Source: Lactobacillus sp. CBA3605
GTDB taxonomy: Bacteria; Bacillota; Bacilli; Lactobacillales; Lactobacillaceae
Direction: 5' to 3'
Assembly (NCBI RefSeq): GCF_002970915.1
Contig: NZ_CP027190.1
Coordinates: 2,046,001 to 2,110,000 of the forward strand
Length of the DNA stretch: 64,000 nt
Part shown: positions 25,809-34,635 of the stretch, piece after piece
How the letters are laid out: every line of letters begins with the position of its first letter
Numbering within the stretch: position 1 is the stretch's first letter
Program-made: the position numbers and the translations under genes
The notes under the pieces: model-generated
Told to the model about the DNA's origin: nothing
Databases searched by the model: none
What the model saw: only the letters and a program-made list of their open reading frames with translations

Positions 25809-26312
25809 GTGACTAAATATAAATTCAATTATGACCAAGCAACTACATTAACTTACGGTAATCGACAGGCTCCAAAGCAGTTAACAACAATCTTAAATTT
25901 GGGCTGTGTCGATACGCAGAACTGGTGGTTACTGAATCAAGCAGCGTTGTTTGAAGCCGTTGATCAGGGCCAGTTAGTCTTGCATTTGAAATTCTGGAGT
26001 AAAGTTAAGCCGGCATTGATGAATGGAAATGTTGCTAATGGGTATGTTGATTATCAACACCCGACGGCGGCGTTGGCCTTTATCCAGGCGGTCTTTCAGC
26101 AGCAAGCAGCGTTACGAGCGCTGACGACTACGGCGGTACCTGCCTATTTACAGACAACTTTTCAGGTACAACCGTATCCTGAAGCAATGGCAGTGCAGCA
26201 GCAAATTGATCGAGAAATTTTGGATAATGGTATTACAAGTGTGCCAACATTGATTATGGCCGGAAAAGCTTATTTTGATGAACAATTACTGCCAATTGAA
26301 CAACTGCTTTAG
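25809..26312 (+). CDS. Thioredoxin-fold DsbA-like protein without a CXXC motif
   Basis: The 167-residue protein is predicted cytoplasmic because no signal peptide is visible. TSVPTLIMAGK near the C-terminus is the cis-Pro loop of thioredoxin-fold proteins, and the helical insert resembles DsbA/FrnE. At the redox position the sequence is GCVDTQNWW, with one Cys and no CXXC, so disulfide oxidoreduction of the classical type is unlikely. It starts with GTG 11 nt after GAGGGG. It sits directly upstream of the CRISPR leader, where cas genes would be expected in an intact locus, but it is not a Cas protein. Confidence 0.6.
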   Translation: MTKYKFNYDQATTLTYGNRQAPKQLTTILNLGCVDTQNWWLLNQAALFEAVDQGQLVLHLKFWSKVKPALMNGNVANGYVDYQHPTAALAFIQAVFQQQAALRALTTTAVPAYLQTTFQVQPYPEAMAVQQQIDREILDNGITSVPTLIMAGKAYFDEQLLPIEQLL

Positions 26313-26474
26313 TCAGTATCAGAAGTGTAGTTAACGATGTAAAGAATAAAATCGTGATTGTTAATGGGTCATTGCTGTTGTATGCTTTAAAATATAGGGC
26401 AGTTTAAAAACCAAGTTAATGTAATTCGGTGTTTTTTGAAATTTAGAATGCTGTTATATCAAGGATTCTTTAGT
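26313..26474 (+). promoter_or_regulatory. CRISPR leader with promoter
   Basis: This AT-rich 162-bp stretch lies between the thioredoxin-fold gene and the first repeat and holds no gene. TTGTTA (26358-26363), a 17-bp spacer and TATGCT (26381-26386) give a plausible promoter for the array, with the start of transcription about 80 nt before repeat 1. The conserved repeats begin here and the degenerate ones are at the far end, which supports this polarity. Confidence 0.6.
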
Positions 26475-28455
26475 GTATTCCCCACGCATGTGGGGGTGAT
26501 CCTAACGGAAACTCTTGGTCATCCATGATTTCAATGTATTCCCCACGCATGTGGGGGTGATCCCAATCCAGTCGCCATAATGAATTTCAAGTTCACCGTA
26601 TTCCCCACGCATGTGGGGGTGATCCTATCATCATCGCATGTTATATCACAGCGAAAGCGTATTCCCCACGCATGTGGGGGTGATCCCAGCTTGAATAGTC
26701 ATAAAAATAACCTTAATGAGTATTCCCCACGCATGTGGGGGTGATCCTTACCCTCATGAACTGCCCGCACTCGTTGAGTAGTATTCCCCACGCATGTGGG
26801 GGTGATCCTAACACGTATAAAAGTCGGGACGCACGCCAAAAGTATTCCCCACGCATGTGGGGGTGATCCTGTCTGTTACTCTCGGTTTGCTCATACTTGA
26901 TTGTATTCCCCACGCATGTGGGGGTGATCCCTCATATTTTTTTAACATTATTCCCACTCCAAAGTATTCCCCACGCATGTGGGGGTGATCCTATTGCCGA
27001 GCCTATAAAACCTAAAAAAAGTGCGTATTCCCCACGCATGTGGGGGTGATCCTAAGTCATCATCAATCACGTTCATGAGTAATCCGTATTCCCCACGCAT
27101 GTGGGGGTGATCCTATTTTTAACATGCTCTAAAATTCATCATTCGAGTATTCCCCACGCATGTGGGGGTGATCCCGGCTAGGACTATCAGAAAAACGTTT
27201 ATTTTTCGTATTCCCCACGCATGTGGGGGTGATCCTTAGTTCGTCAATAGCAACGCCCGACAAGTCTTGTATTCCCCACGCATGTGGGGGTGATCCTAGC
27301 TTGCTTATAATATGGAATATTTACTTTTAGTATTCCCCACGCATGTGGGGGTGATCCTACGACGGTAAGTCGGATATTCCCGGATGGAGAGTATTCCCCA
27401 CGCATGTGGGGGTGATCCTCCGGTGTCGGCTGATTGGTAGCAAGGATGTTAGTATTCCCCACGCATGTGGGGGTGATCCTGGTGTTTCAACATTTTTAAG
27501 TGGTTTATGGAGGTATTCCCCACGCATGTGGGGGTGATCCTATTGGCAGGTAACTGAGTTAAGTATAGATGACGTATTCCCCACGCATGTGGGGGTGATC
27601 CCCTTATTCCAAAAATCTGCTGCATTTTGGTTTTGTATTCCCCACGCATGTGGGGGTGATCCCCAGACCAAGCACCATCAGTGCCGACTTTAGTAGTATT
27701 CCCCACGCATGTGGGGGTGATCCCGTGGAAAGTTTGAAACCATTACCGATGGATACGTATTCCCCACGCATGTGGGGGTGATCCCTTGACTGACTAGGCT
27801 TTACACGAAGATTAATTGTATTCCCCACGCATGTGGGGGTGATCCTAAATTAGGAGGACATAAAAATGACAAACAAAAGTATTCCCCACGCATGTGGGGG
27901 TGATCCCATTTCCGGATAAAGCTGTGACACGGCACAAGTGTATTCCCCACGCATGTGGGGGTGATCCTATGCTTTATGAAAATAGTTATATCGCTTGACG
28001 GTATTCCCCACGCATGTGGGGGTGATCCTTTTCGGACCTTAGTCATATCCTTCATCGGAACGTATTCCCCACGCATGTGGGGGTGATCCCTCCTAATCTT
28101 GCGGGAGTTATATGGCATGACAGTATTCCCCACGCATGTGGGGGTGATCCTTAGCACTTTATTTTTTGGACTACGAAGCTCAGGTATTCCCCACGCATGT
28201 GGGGGTGATCCTGACGCCTATGTAACGGGGGTGTTTTGATGGCTGTATTCCCCACGCATGTGGGGGTGATCCTTAAATGGAGTCTCTTCATAATCGGGGC
28301 GGCAAGTATTCCCCACGCATGTGGGGGTGATCCTAATATAAACATTTTTCTATAAAATATCATTGAGTATTCCCCACGCATGTGGGGGTGATCCTTTACA
28401 AGTATGTATAAAGTAGGCGGATTAGATGCATTCCCCACGCATGTGAGTGTGAGAT
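26475..28455 (+). CRISPR. Orphan type I-E CRISPR array, 32 intact repeats plus a degenerate terminal repeat
   Basis: Repeats of 28 bp start GTATTCCCCACGCATG and end GGGGGTGATCC. They occur every 61 bp from 26475, with 32 identical copies and one decayed copy at 28428-28455. The stem CCCCAC-GCAT-GTGGGG is the Cas6e hairpin type of I-E repeats. Spacers are 33 nt except the second (34 nt). No two spacers look alike. In all 32 spacers the first base is T (22) or C (10). No cas gene lies within about 26 kb to the left or 36 kb to the right. The array could still work in trans with Cas proteins encoded elsewhere. Confidence 0.97.
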
Positions 28456-28927
28456 TCTACAACGGTCAAGTCCGACTGAGTTGGTTTCATTATGGGCACT
28501 GGCTGATAACATTAGCGACAAAGAAGCAAAGAATCAGGTTAATCGTTACTTATCTGTCATGTCTGCTAAGGAGCGTATAACGCGGTTAGAAGAGCTTAAG
28601 GTTAAGTTTTGTAAATTTGCTGTGAAGCAAGTTGGTAGTGTTGAACGTACTCCCTCGATGAACCTTTATATCAAAGTTATTTAGATGTTCTTGCTCAGCT
28701 TAAAGATGGTAAATTGGTTGAACGTCGCTACTACGGTAGCACTGGAAGACCATGAATAGATATTGATTATACTACCACGGCAATGCTAAGAAGTACCCGG
28801 TTGTGCCGCATGCGCATGCTCAGAGTTACAGTGAACGTGAGAACATTGAAATACAGGTTCATCAACCACCATATTGTAAGTTAACCTTTGCAGAAAGAAT
28901 TGTGAATATTGATGATACTAAAGAATG
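28456..28927 (+). pseudogene. Decayed gene fragment, probably from a phage head-morphogenesis protein
   Basis: An open frame from about 28481 to 28684 (ADNISDKEAKNQVNRYLSVM) shows no start of its own. After its stop the same strand continues in another frame as VLAQLKDGKLVERRYYGSTG, then a stop codon, IDIDYT, a frameshift and HGNAKKYPVVPHAHAQ. The pattern of DIDYT-HGN-KxxPxVPHxH is one I associate with C-terminal regions of siphophage minor head proteins. The identification is from memory and moderate at best. At least one stop and two frameshifts show it is dead. It lies exactly between two degenerate CRISPR repeats. Confidence 0.45.
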
Positions 28928-28955
28928 TTATTCTCCACGCATGTGAGGGTGATTT
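28928..28955 (+). repeat. Isolated degenerate CRISPR repeat
   Basis: TTATTCTCCACGCATGTGAG with GGTGATTT matches the 28-bp repeat at 23 of 28 positions. It shares the G-to-A change at repeat position 19 with the decayed terminal repeat at 28428. It marks an older trailer end of the array, now separated from the rest by 472 bp. Confidence 0.7.
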
Positions 28956-29029
28956 CAGTAGCTTTTAAGCGTGATCTCATAAGTTGTGTTTTACTCAGTA
29001 TTTTCCATGGACGCCAAGCATCATACAAA

Positions 29030-29080
29030 ATAAGCGGCAGTTATGAAACCAGTAATCAGTTTCGTAACTGCCGCTTATTT
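29030..29080. terminator. Terminator between the CRISPR trailer and asnA
   Basis: ATAAGCGGCAGTTA pairs with TAACTGCCGCTTAT, with an inner GAAAC/GTTTC stem. A short T run follows in both directions. It ends asnA transcription on the minus strand, 42 bp after its stop. Confidence 0.75.
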
Positions 29081-29121
29081 AAAATTCTAAAACGTTATTT
29101 CAAGTGTCGTTTAAACAAGGC

Positions 29122-30129
29122 TTAAAGTAAGTGAATCCCGTTAGCTTCGCATTGGTCAATCATGGTTTGTGGCCATAAAGCAGCTTGCACTTCACCAACA
29201 TGCGCTTTGCCTAATAACAACATGCAAAGGCGTGATTGTCCAATACCACCGCCGATGGTGAAGGGAAGTTCATCATGTAAAATCATTTGATGATAGGGGA
29301 ACTTGAGACGATCTTCGGCATCCGCTAACTTAAGTTGACGGGACATTGATTCGGCATCGACCCGAATACCCATGCTAGAAACTTCAAGGGCAATTTGTAG
29401 TGGTTCGTACCAGAACAAAATGTCGCCGTTTAACTGCCAATCATCGTAGTCAGGGGCGCGACCATCATGGCGTTTGCCGCTATGAAGTTCACCGCCAATT
29501 TGCATTAAGAAGACAGCCCCGAGTTTTTTACAGATGGCGTTTTCACGTTCTTTCGGAGTCATATCTGGATAGAGGTCTTCCAATTCTTGGGTGGTCATGA
29601 AGTGAATTTCATCTGGTAAATGGTGCACCGCTTGTGGGAATTTGTACCAAACTTCGTGTTCCATATGCTTAATGACTTTGAAAATGGTTTTAACAGTTTG
29701 TTTCAGGGTATCTAAGTTACGTTCATCTTTGGTGATGACTTTTTCCCAATCCCATTGGTCGACGTAAGCCGAATGAAGGTTGTCTAAATCTTCATCTTTA
29801 CGAATGGCATTCATGTTAGTGTAGAGGCCAGTGTGTAATGCAAAGTTATAGCGATGCAAGGCCATCCGTTTCCATTTGGCTAATGAATGCACGATTTCAA
29901 TCGTTTGATCAGGTAAGTCTTGCATTGTAAAGGAAACTGGGGTTTCAACGCCGTTTAGGTTATCGTTTAGCCCGGTTGATTTTTCAACAAACATTGGCGC
30001 TGACAAACGTGATAAGTTGAGTTCTTTACCGAATTCATCTTGGAAAGTTTCACGAATGTAACGAATGGCGGTCTGGGTTTCTTTAACGGATAACTTAGGA
30101 TCATATGATTTTGGAATAATTAAATGCAT
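29122..30129 (-). CDS. asnA: Aspartate-ammonia ligase (asparagine synthetase A)
   Basis: The 335-residue enzyme makes asparagine from aspartate, ammonia and ATP. It is related to class II aminoacyl-tRNA synthetases. [20 protein letters not shown] near residue 48, [12 protein letters not shown], and [14 protein letters not shown] near the C-terminus (class II motif 3-like Arg) are AsnA signatures. The length is standard. An Asn-specific T-box in its leader makes expression respond to uncharged tRNA-Asn. A second, glutamine-dependent asparagine synthetase (asnB) is encoded at 55.9-57.8 kb. Confidence 0.97.
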   Translation of the reverse strand: MHLIIPKSYDPKLSVKETQTAIRYIRETFQDEFGKELNLSRLSAPMFVEKSTGLNDNLNGVETPVSFTMQDLPDQTIEIVHSLAKWKRMALHRYNFALHTGLYTNMNAIRKDEDLDNLHSAYVDQWDWEKVITKDERNLDTLKQTVKTIFKVIKHMEHEVWYKFPQAVHHLPDEIHFMTTQELEDLYPDMTPKERENAICKKLGAVFLMQIGGELHSGKRHDGRAPDYDDWQLNGDILFWYEPLQIALEVSSMGIRVDAESMSRQLKLADAEDRLKFPYHQMILHDELPFTIGGGIGQSRLCMLLLGKAHVGEVQAALWPQTMIDQCEANGIHLL

Positions 30130-30165
30130 AATGTGGCACTCCTTTGGGTTTTTAAATTAACAAGA

Positions 30166-30441
30166 CGAAAAAAGTCTCCCGTCTCTTGACTAAATCAAGG
30201 GACGAAAGACTTTTTTCGCGGTACCACCCAAGTTGTTTATCTTCACAATAAACCAGCTTTAAATAGCGTACTAACATACGCCACCGATGATAACGTACCG
30301 GCCAACGACTAATCCTACTTTAACTAAGTTATTTCAGTTAGCAACTAAGAAAGTGTTTTTCGGCTAATTCAAGGTCTGATCAGGTTTCCACTAAGCCCTG
30401 ATTCACTGGCAGGTTGAATTAACGTACTCCTCTTTCCTCCG
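30166..30441 (-). promoter_or_regulatory. T-box riboswitch (Asn) upstream of asnA
   Basis: Read on the minus strand, the leader has an AGGAGTACG loop-E segment in stem I, an AAC codon (30357-30355) in the expected specifier position, and the universal T-box core GGGTGGTACCGCG (30229-30217). A terminator follows (stem AGTCTTTCGTCCCTTGA with its complement, 30213-30166). The element binds uncharged tRNA-Asn through the specifier and the T-box bulge and then switches to the antiterminator. AAC as specifier fits the downstream asparagine synthetase. Confidence 0.9.
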
Positions 30442-30534
30442 TTTTTTATCTTGTGTCATTAATATTAGCACTCATTTTTAAAAAGTAAACCCTAAAATTA
30501 AAATTCAGCGAGTGATTATGGCCGACTTTCTCAT

Positions 30535-31941
30535 TTAATCATTGAGGTTATAGCGCAATTTCATTTGTTCAGAACCGGAAATGACCATATCACCTAATAA
30601 TTTGGTTTGGCGGCGCATCGATTCGTCAGCTAATTGTTGGTTAGCAGCGGCTAAATAGGTTTGAATCTTAGTCTGCCGGCTTAGGCCAGCGTCGGTGGTA
30701 TGTTGAATCTGACGATAAGCGCTCATGGTGTTTAAGTCAAAACTATTCCGCATATCGACGTAAAAATCGTAGTTGGTATCGCCTAATAGGGCAGTGGTAC
30801 AGCTTAACCAGTACATATTATTCAAGTTAAAGGTACCATCCGCATCTTTATAGCTGGCAGGGGTATCGGTGACATTTGAGTAAAATGGTACGACGGTGTT
30901 AAACGTATTGGCACCAAATGCAAGCCAATGAATTCCAGCAATTTCAGCAGGGACATGATTCCGAATCTGCAAAATATGCACATCATGATTACGATTAATC
31001 CCAATCGGTCGGAACAAGGTCTTATCTGCCTCGTTACCACTACCGTAAACATCGTATTTCGTATTTTCATAGTGAGAACTCAAGACGAACTTAACGTCTT
31101 CAATCGAAATTTTCCGATTAGCATGACAAATAAAAGGTAAATCTTGGGCCATCGGATCTTGTTCAACTGCTGGCGTGAAGTATTTTTGACCGAACCAAGC
31201 ACGCGGATTATTGTAAACGGTATCTTTGATTGTTGCGCTACCAAAGATGTGGCGTAAGTTGTAGTGATCAAAGTCTGGATTAAGATCATTATCGTTGATG
31301 AACTGTTCTAAATCAGCAGAGGCCATGGTATCTGCGGTGCTGAAATCAAAGGAATCGATGTTCATCCGGTTAGGTGCGACTACGTAGGCGTCATCAGGAA
31401 TTCGTTTGGCAGCCCAATGGTGCCCACCGATGGTTTCTAACCACCAAATTTCGTTGTTGTCAGAGAACGCAATCCCATTAGGTTCATAAGTCCCATAGGT
31501 TTTTAAGAGGTCGCCTAAGCGTTCGACCCCTTCCTTCGCACTATGAATGTAAGGCAAGACTAGAGTGACCAAGTCTTCTTCACCAATACCATCGGTAACG
31601 AATGGATCGAGGCCTAAAACGCGTGAATTAGTCGTAATGGTTTCAGTTGCAGACATTGCGATGTTTTCACTATTAATCCCGGCTGCAGGCCAAGTCCCAT
31701 TAGTGAGAATTGAATTAGGAATTGACGTGTACCGCAACGGATTGTCTGGTAAATCCATGTGGAATTTACTTAAGACTGCTTGATAGTGGCGGGGTTGGTC
31801 AGCAGGATTAACGACTACTAATCGTTCTGGATCTAAAGCTTCGTGACCATCATCGTTACGGGAAATAATGGTTGACCCATCAATTGAGGCTTTTTTACCA
31901 ACGAGAATGGTGGTACAAGAACCTTGAATACGTTTTGTCAT
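30535..31941 (-). CDS. pepD: C69-family dipeptidase
   Basis: The 468-residue N-terminal-nucleophile hydrolase is of the PepD type. The Cys at residue 9 ([14 protein letters not shown]) would become the N-terminal nucleophile after removal of a short propeptide. [14 protein letters not shown] and [11 protein letters not shown] are conserved in lactobacillar dipeptidases. It cleaves a broad range of dipeptides in the cytoplasm. The ATG at 31941 follows AAAGGAAG. It is transcribed alone. Lactobacilli usually carry several paralogs, so I do not assign a letter. Confidence 0.9.
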   Translation of the reverse strand: MTKRIQGSCTTILVGKKASIDGSTIISRNDDGHEALDPERLVVVNPADQPRHYQAVLSKFHMDLPDNPLRYTSIPNSILTNGTWPAAGINSENIAMSATETITTNSRVLGLDPFVTDGIGEEDLVTLVLPYIHSAKEGVERLGDLLKTYGTYEPNGIAFSDNNEIWWLETIGGHHWAAKRIPDDAYVVAPNRMNIDSFDFSTADTMASADLEQFINDNDLNPDFDHYNLRHIFGSATIKDTVYNNPRAWFGQKYFTPAVEQDPMAQDLPFICHANRKISIEDVKFVLSSHYENTKYDVYGSGNEADKTLFRPIGINRNHDVHILQIRNHVPAEIAGIHWLAFGANTFNTVVPFYSNVTDTPASYKDADGTFNLNNMYWLSCTTALLGDTNYDFYVDMRNSFDLNTMSAYRQIQHTTDAGLSRQTKIQTYLAAANQQLADESMRRQTKLLGDMVISGSEQMKLRYNLND

Positions 31942-32140
31942 GTGAACGACACTTCCTTTAATTTATTAAATCCATTATACGCTTCCTAAGCGGGCGAAAA
32001 AACTAGCTTGTCATCGGTTGGCCGACCATAAATTTCGTGATGACGAATTGATGGCGCTGATTATAGTGACCTGAAAAAAGGATCGAATTTTAAAATTTTA
32101 GTTTGGTTGTCAAATCTGACAAGTAGGTTTTGATTAGACA

Positions 32141-32290
32141 TGGACTCACCTCAATAGTTATTATGCGAACAAATGTTCTCTGCTGCCAGTGAAAGAACTT
32201 TAATAATGCGTAAAAACCCAAATTTAAAGCTACAAAAATCTGGCATCTCTTGGTATGATAAAACATGGTTAATAAAAGGGGGCTTGGTGA
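32141..32290 (+). mobile_element. Probable left end of a truncated IS3-type element
   Basis: TGGACTCACCTC at 32141-32152 resembles the TGGACTGACC-type ends of some IS3/IS150-group elements. An OrfA-like gene starts about 140 bp inside, the usual distance. No OrfB and no matching right end are visible. The region 31942-32140 between pepD and this point has no gene. Confidence 0.35.
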
Positions 32291-32490
32291 TGGCACGTGG
32301 ACGGCGAGCGACATATACTGAGAGAATTGAGATTGTTCAATATACGTTAGCGCATGATAATAATTATCAGCAGGCCGCTGATAAGTTTAAAGTATCCTAT
32401 TCGCAAGTGTACACTTGGGTCCGGAAATATCAGCAAGCGGGTGCCGACGGTTTGGTTGATCATCGCGGTCGGCCGAAACAGTCAAAATAA
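32290..32490 (+). CDS. IS3/IS150 OrfA-like helix-turn-helix protein, truncated
   Basis: The 66-residue protein consists only of the N-terminal helix-turn-helix of IS3-family OrfA: YTERIEIVQYTLAHDNNYQQ, then AAADKFKVSYSQVYTWVRKY-like sequence, and GLVDHRGRPK. Full OrfA proteins continue with a second helix-turn-helix and a leucine zipper; here a stop follows after PKQSK. GGGGGC lies before the ATG. No transposase catalytic subunit (OrfB, DDE) is present, so it is a remnant or a domesticated DNA-binding protein. Confidence 0.65.
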   Translation: MARGRRATYTERIEIVQYTLAHDNNYQQAADKFKVSYSQVYTWVRKYQQAGADGLVDHRGRPKQSK

Positions 32491-32517
32491 CGGGATTACA
32501 TAAAAAGCATTGTGTTC

Positions 32518-32566
32518 ATTAAGGGGTCGGCAGTTGATGATTAGAATCAACTGCCGACCCCTTAAT
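32518..32566. terminator. Perfect 21-bp inverted repeat between the OrfA remnant and recQ
   Basis: ATTAAGGGGTCGGCAGTTGA-T and its exact complement flank a 7-nt loop (GATTAGA). The T run after the stem is poor (TTAATGATAG), so it could be a terminator, a processing site or a relic of a transposon end. Confidence 0.55.
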
Positions 32567-32669
32567 GATAGTTGAACGGCAAACCATTTTTTTGCAACTG
32601 CTCAAGTTGTAACTTGGTAAAATTCTCGGTAGAATAGAACCACTGAATTAAGACGGAGGAGCTTAGGTG

Positions 32670-34457
32670 ATGGACTTAGCAGCGGCACAACAAGTATTAA
32701 AAACAACGTTTGGTTATGATGAATTTCGGCCGGGGCAAAAAGCGGTCATCGAGCAAGTGTTGGCGGGAGAAAACACGTTGGCAATCATGCCAACTGGGGG
32801 CGGTAAATCACTCTGTTATCAGATTCCGGCGTTACTCTTTGACGGATTAACGGTCGTTGTTTCGCCGTTGATTTCATTGATGAAAGATCAAGTTGATGCG
32901 CTCAATGATAATGGAATTGCAGCCACGTTCATCAATAGTTCGTTGGACTATCAGGCAATTAATCAGCGGTTACAAGCCCTACGAGCGGGCGATTACACCT
33001 TACTCTATATTGCACCTGAACGGTTAGATTCACCCCAGTTTATTCGTGATTTAGGCCAGTTGCCAATTAAACTATTGGCTATTGATGAGGCCCATTGTAT
33101 TTCACAGTGGGGGCATGATTTTCGACCGAGTTATTTAGCATTGAGTACTGCTGTTGAGCAATTGCCGAGCCAGCCGCAAGTCTTGGCGTTGACGGCGACG
33201 GCAACGGAACAAGTTGCCAAGGATATTCGGCACTTATTAAAGATTGAACCAGATCATGAAGTGAACACGGGGTTTGCCCGTGATAATCTGGATTTGGCAG
33301 TTGTGAAAGGTCAGGATACGGATCGTTATATTTTAGACTATCTAGCTGCTAATGCCAACGAAGCTGGGATTATCTATGCTAGTACCCGGAAAGAAGTCAC
33401 GCGGTTAGCGGGGCTGTTGACTAAGCATCAGATTAAGGCGACTCAATATCATGCGGGATTAGACGACCAAGTGCGGCGGCAAAATCAAGAAGATTTCTTG
33501 TATGATCGGGTGCAAGTGATGGTGGCGACGAATGCCTTTGGGATGGGGATTGATAAAAGTAACGTGCGGTTTGTCATTCATGCTCAAGTTCCCGGCACCC
33601 TAGAAGCCTATTATCAAGAAGCCGGTCGGGCTGGTCGAGATGGCTTGCCAAGTACGGCGGTCTTAATGTATCGGGCCCAAGATGCCCATATTCAACATTT
33701 CTTTATTGATGAATCCGAAATGGATACGGAACATAAGCATCGCGCTTATCAAAAACTCCAAGTCATGTCACAATATGCCAATACCCAAGGCTGTTTACAG
33801 CAGTTTATTTTGAATTACTTTGGTGAGTCTTCTGAGCCGTGTGGGCGTTGCAGTAATTGCCAGGATGAGCGGGCGGAACAAGATATTACCACGGCCACGC
33901 AAAAGGTTTTGTCTTGTGTCGTACGGTTACATGCACGGTTCGGCAAAATTGTGGTGGCACAAGTGTTAACGGGGGCTAATAATCAACGCGTTCGCGAGTC
34001 CCACTTGGATGAATTACCCACTTATGGGATTATGGCCGGTCAACGGCAAAAAAGTGTCGCTGAATTGATTGATTTTTTAACGGCCACCGGGTATTTGCAA
34101 AGTATGGGTGGTCAATATCCAACCTTGGGTGTGACTAAAACGGGGGTCGCCGTGCTTAAAGGCGAAACCAAGGTCTATCGCAAAACGGCGCAGACCGTCG
34201 AACGGTCGACGCCTGAAAATGATGCGTTATTTGAACAATTACGGACTTTACGGCGGAACTTGGCTGAAGCGCAACATGTGCCACCGTTTGTCATCTTTTC
34301 AGACAAAACATTGCATTCAATGGGTGAAATTATGCCGGAAACGGATGCGGCCTTTCTAGATGTTAAAGGGGTCGGCGCTAGCAAGCTTGAAAAGTATGGT
34401 GAGACTTTTATGGCAACCATTCGGGCTTTTGCACATCAACCAGCAACTGCTGATTAA
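32670..34457 (+). CDS. recQ: ATP-dependent DNA helicase RecQ
   Basis: The 595-residue SF2 helicase unwinds DNA 3' to 5' in recombination and fork repair. YDEFRPGQ is motif 0, MPTGGGKSLCYQ Walker A (near 40-50), and LLAIDEAHCISQWGHDFR Walker B with the aromatic-rich loop. QEAGRAGRDG is motif VI. A zinc-binding set (CLQQFILNYFG, then CGRCSNC), a winged-helix RQC region, and a C-terminal HRDC domain (about 515-590) follow. It begins with ATG at 32670, 8 nt after GGAGGAG. It is slightly shorter than E. coli RecQ but has all domains. Confidence 0.95.
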   Translation: MDLAAAQQVLKTTFGYDEFRPGQKAVIEQVLAGENTLAIMPTGGGKSLCYQIPALLFDGLTVVVSPLISLMKDQVDALNDNGIAATFINSSLDYQAINQRLQALRAGDYTLLYIAPERLDSPQFIRDLGQLPIKLLAIDEAHCISQWGHDFRPSYLALSTAVEQLPSQPQVLALTATATEQVAKDIRHLLKIEPDHEVNTGFARDNLDLAVVKGQDTDRYILDYLAANANEAGIIYASTRKEVTRLAGLLTKHQIKATQYHAGLDDQVRRQNQEDFLYDRVQVMVATNAFGMGIDKSNVRFVIHAQVPGTLEAYYQEAGRAGRDGLPSTAVLMYRAQDAHIQHFFIDESEMDTEHKHRAYQKLQVMSQYANTQGCLQQFILNYFGESSEPCGRCSNCQDERAEQDITTATQKVLSCVVRLHARFGKIVVAQVLTGANNQRVRESHLDELPTYGIMAGQRQKSVAELIDFLTATGYLQSMGGQYPTLGVTKTGVAVLKGETKVYRKTAQTVERSTPENDALFEQLRTLRRNLAEAQHVPPFVIFSDKTLHSMGEIMPETDAAFLDVKGVGASKLEKYGETFMATIRAFAHQPATAD

Positions 34458-34635
34458 GGCTTGGCTTTGTTCAGAAAACCATAAATATCACTCAGAACTT
34501 GACCAAAAGATGCGATGTTATTTTGGATATTCGACATTAAGACAATGTACGTCTGTCCGCCATGGCTAAAATTATTCGTGACTTGTACATGAGAAGTAGT
34601 TAAGTCTTAGTTTAATACAGAGAGGATGGCCTAAA

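Noticed and set aside
26713..28438. Minus-strand reading frames with repeated HPHMRGEY, SPPHAWGI and ITPTCVGNT
   Set aside because: They are translations of the CRISPR repeats in three frames. Such spurious proteins are common annotation errors and are not genes.
26475..28455. Possible self-targeting of genes in this window by spacers
   Set aside because: Reading the spacers against the window by eye gave no match. A computed search would be needed to be certain.
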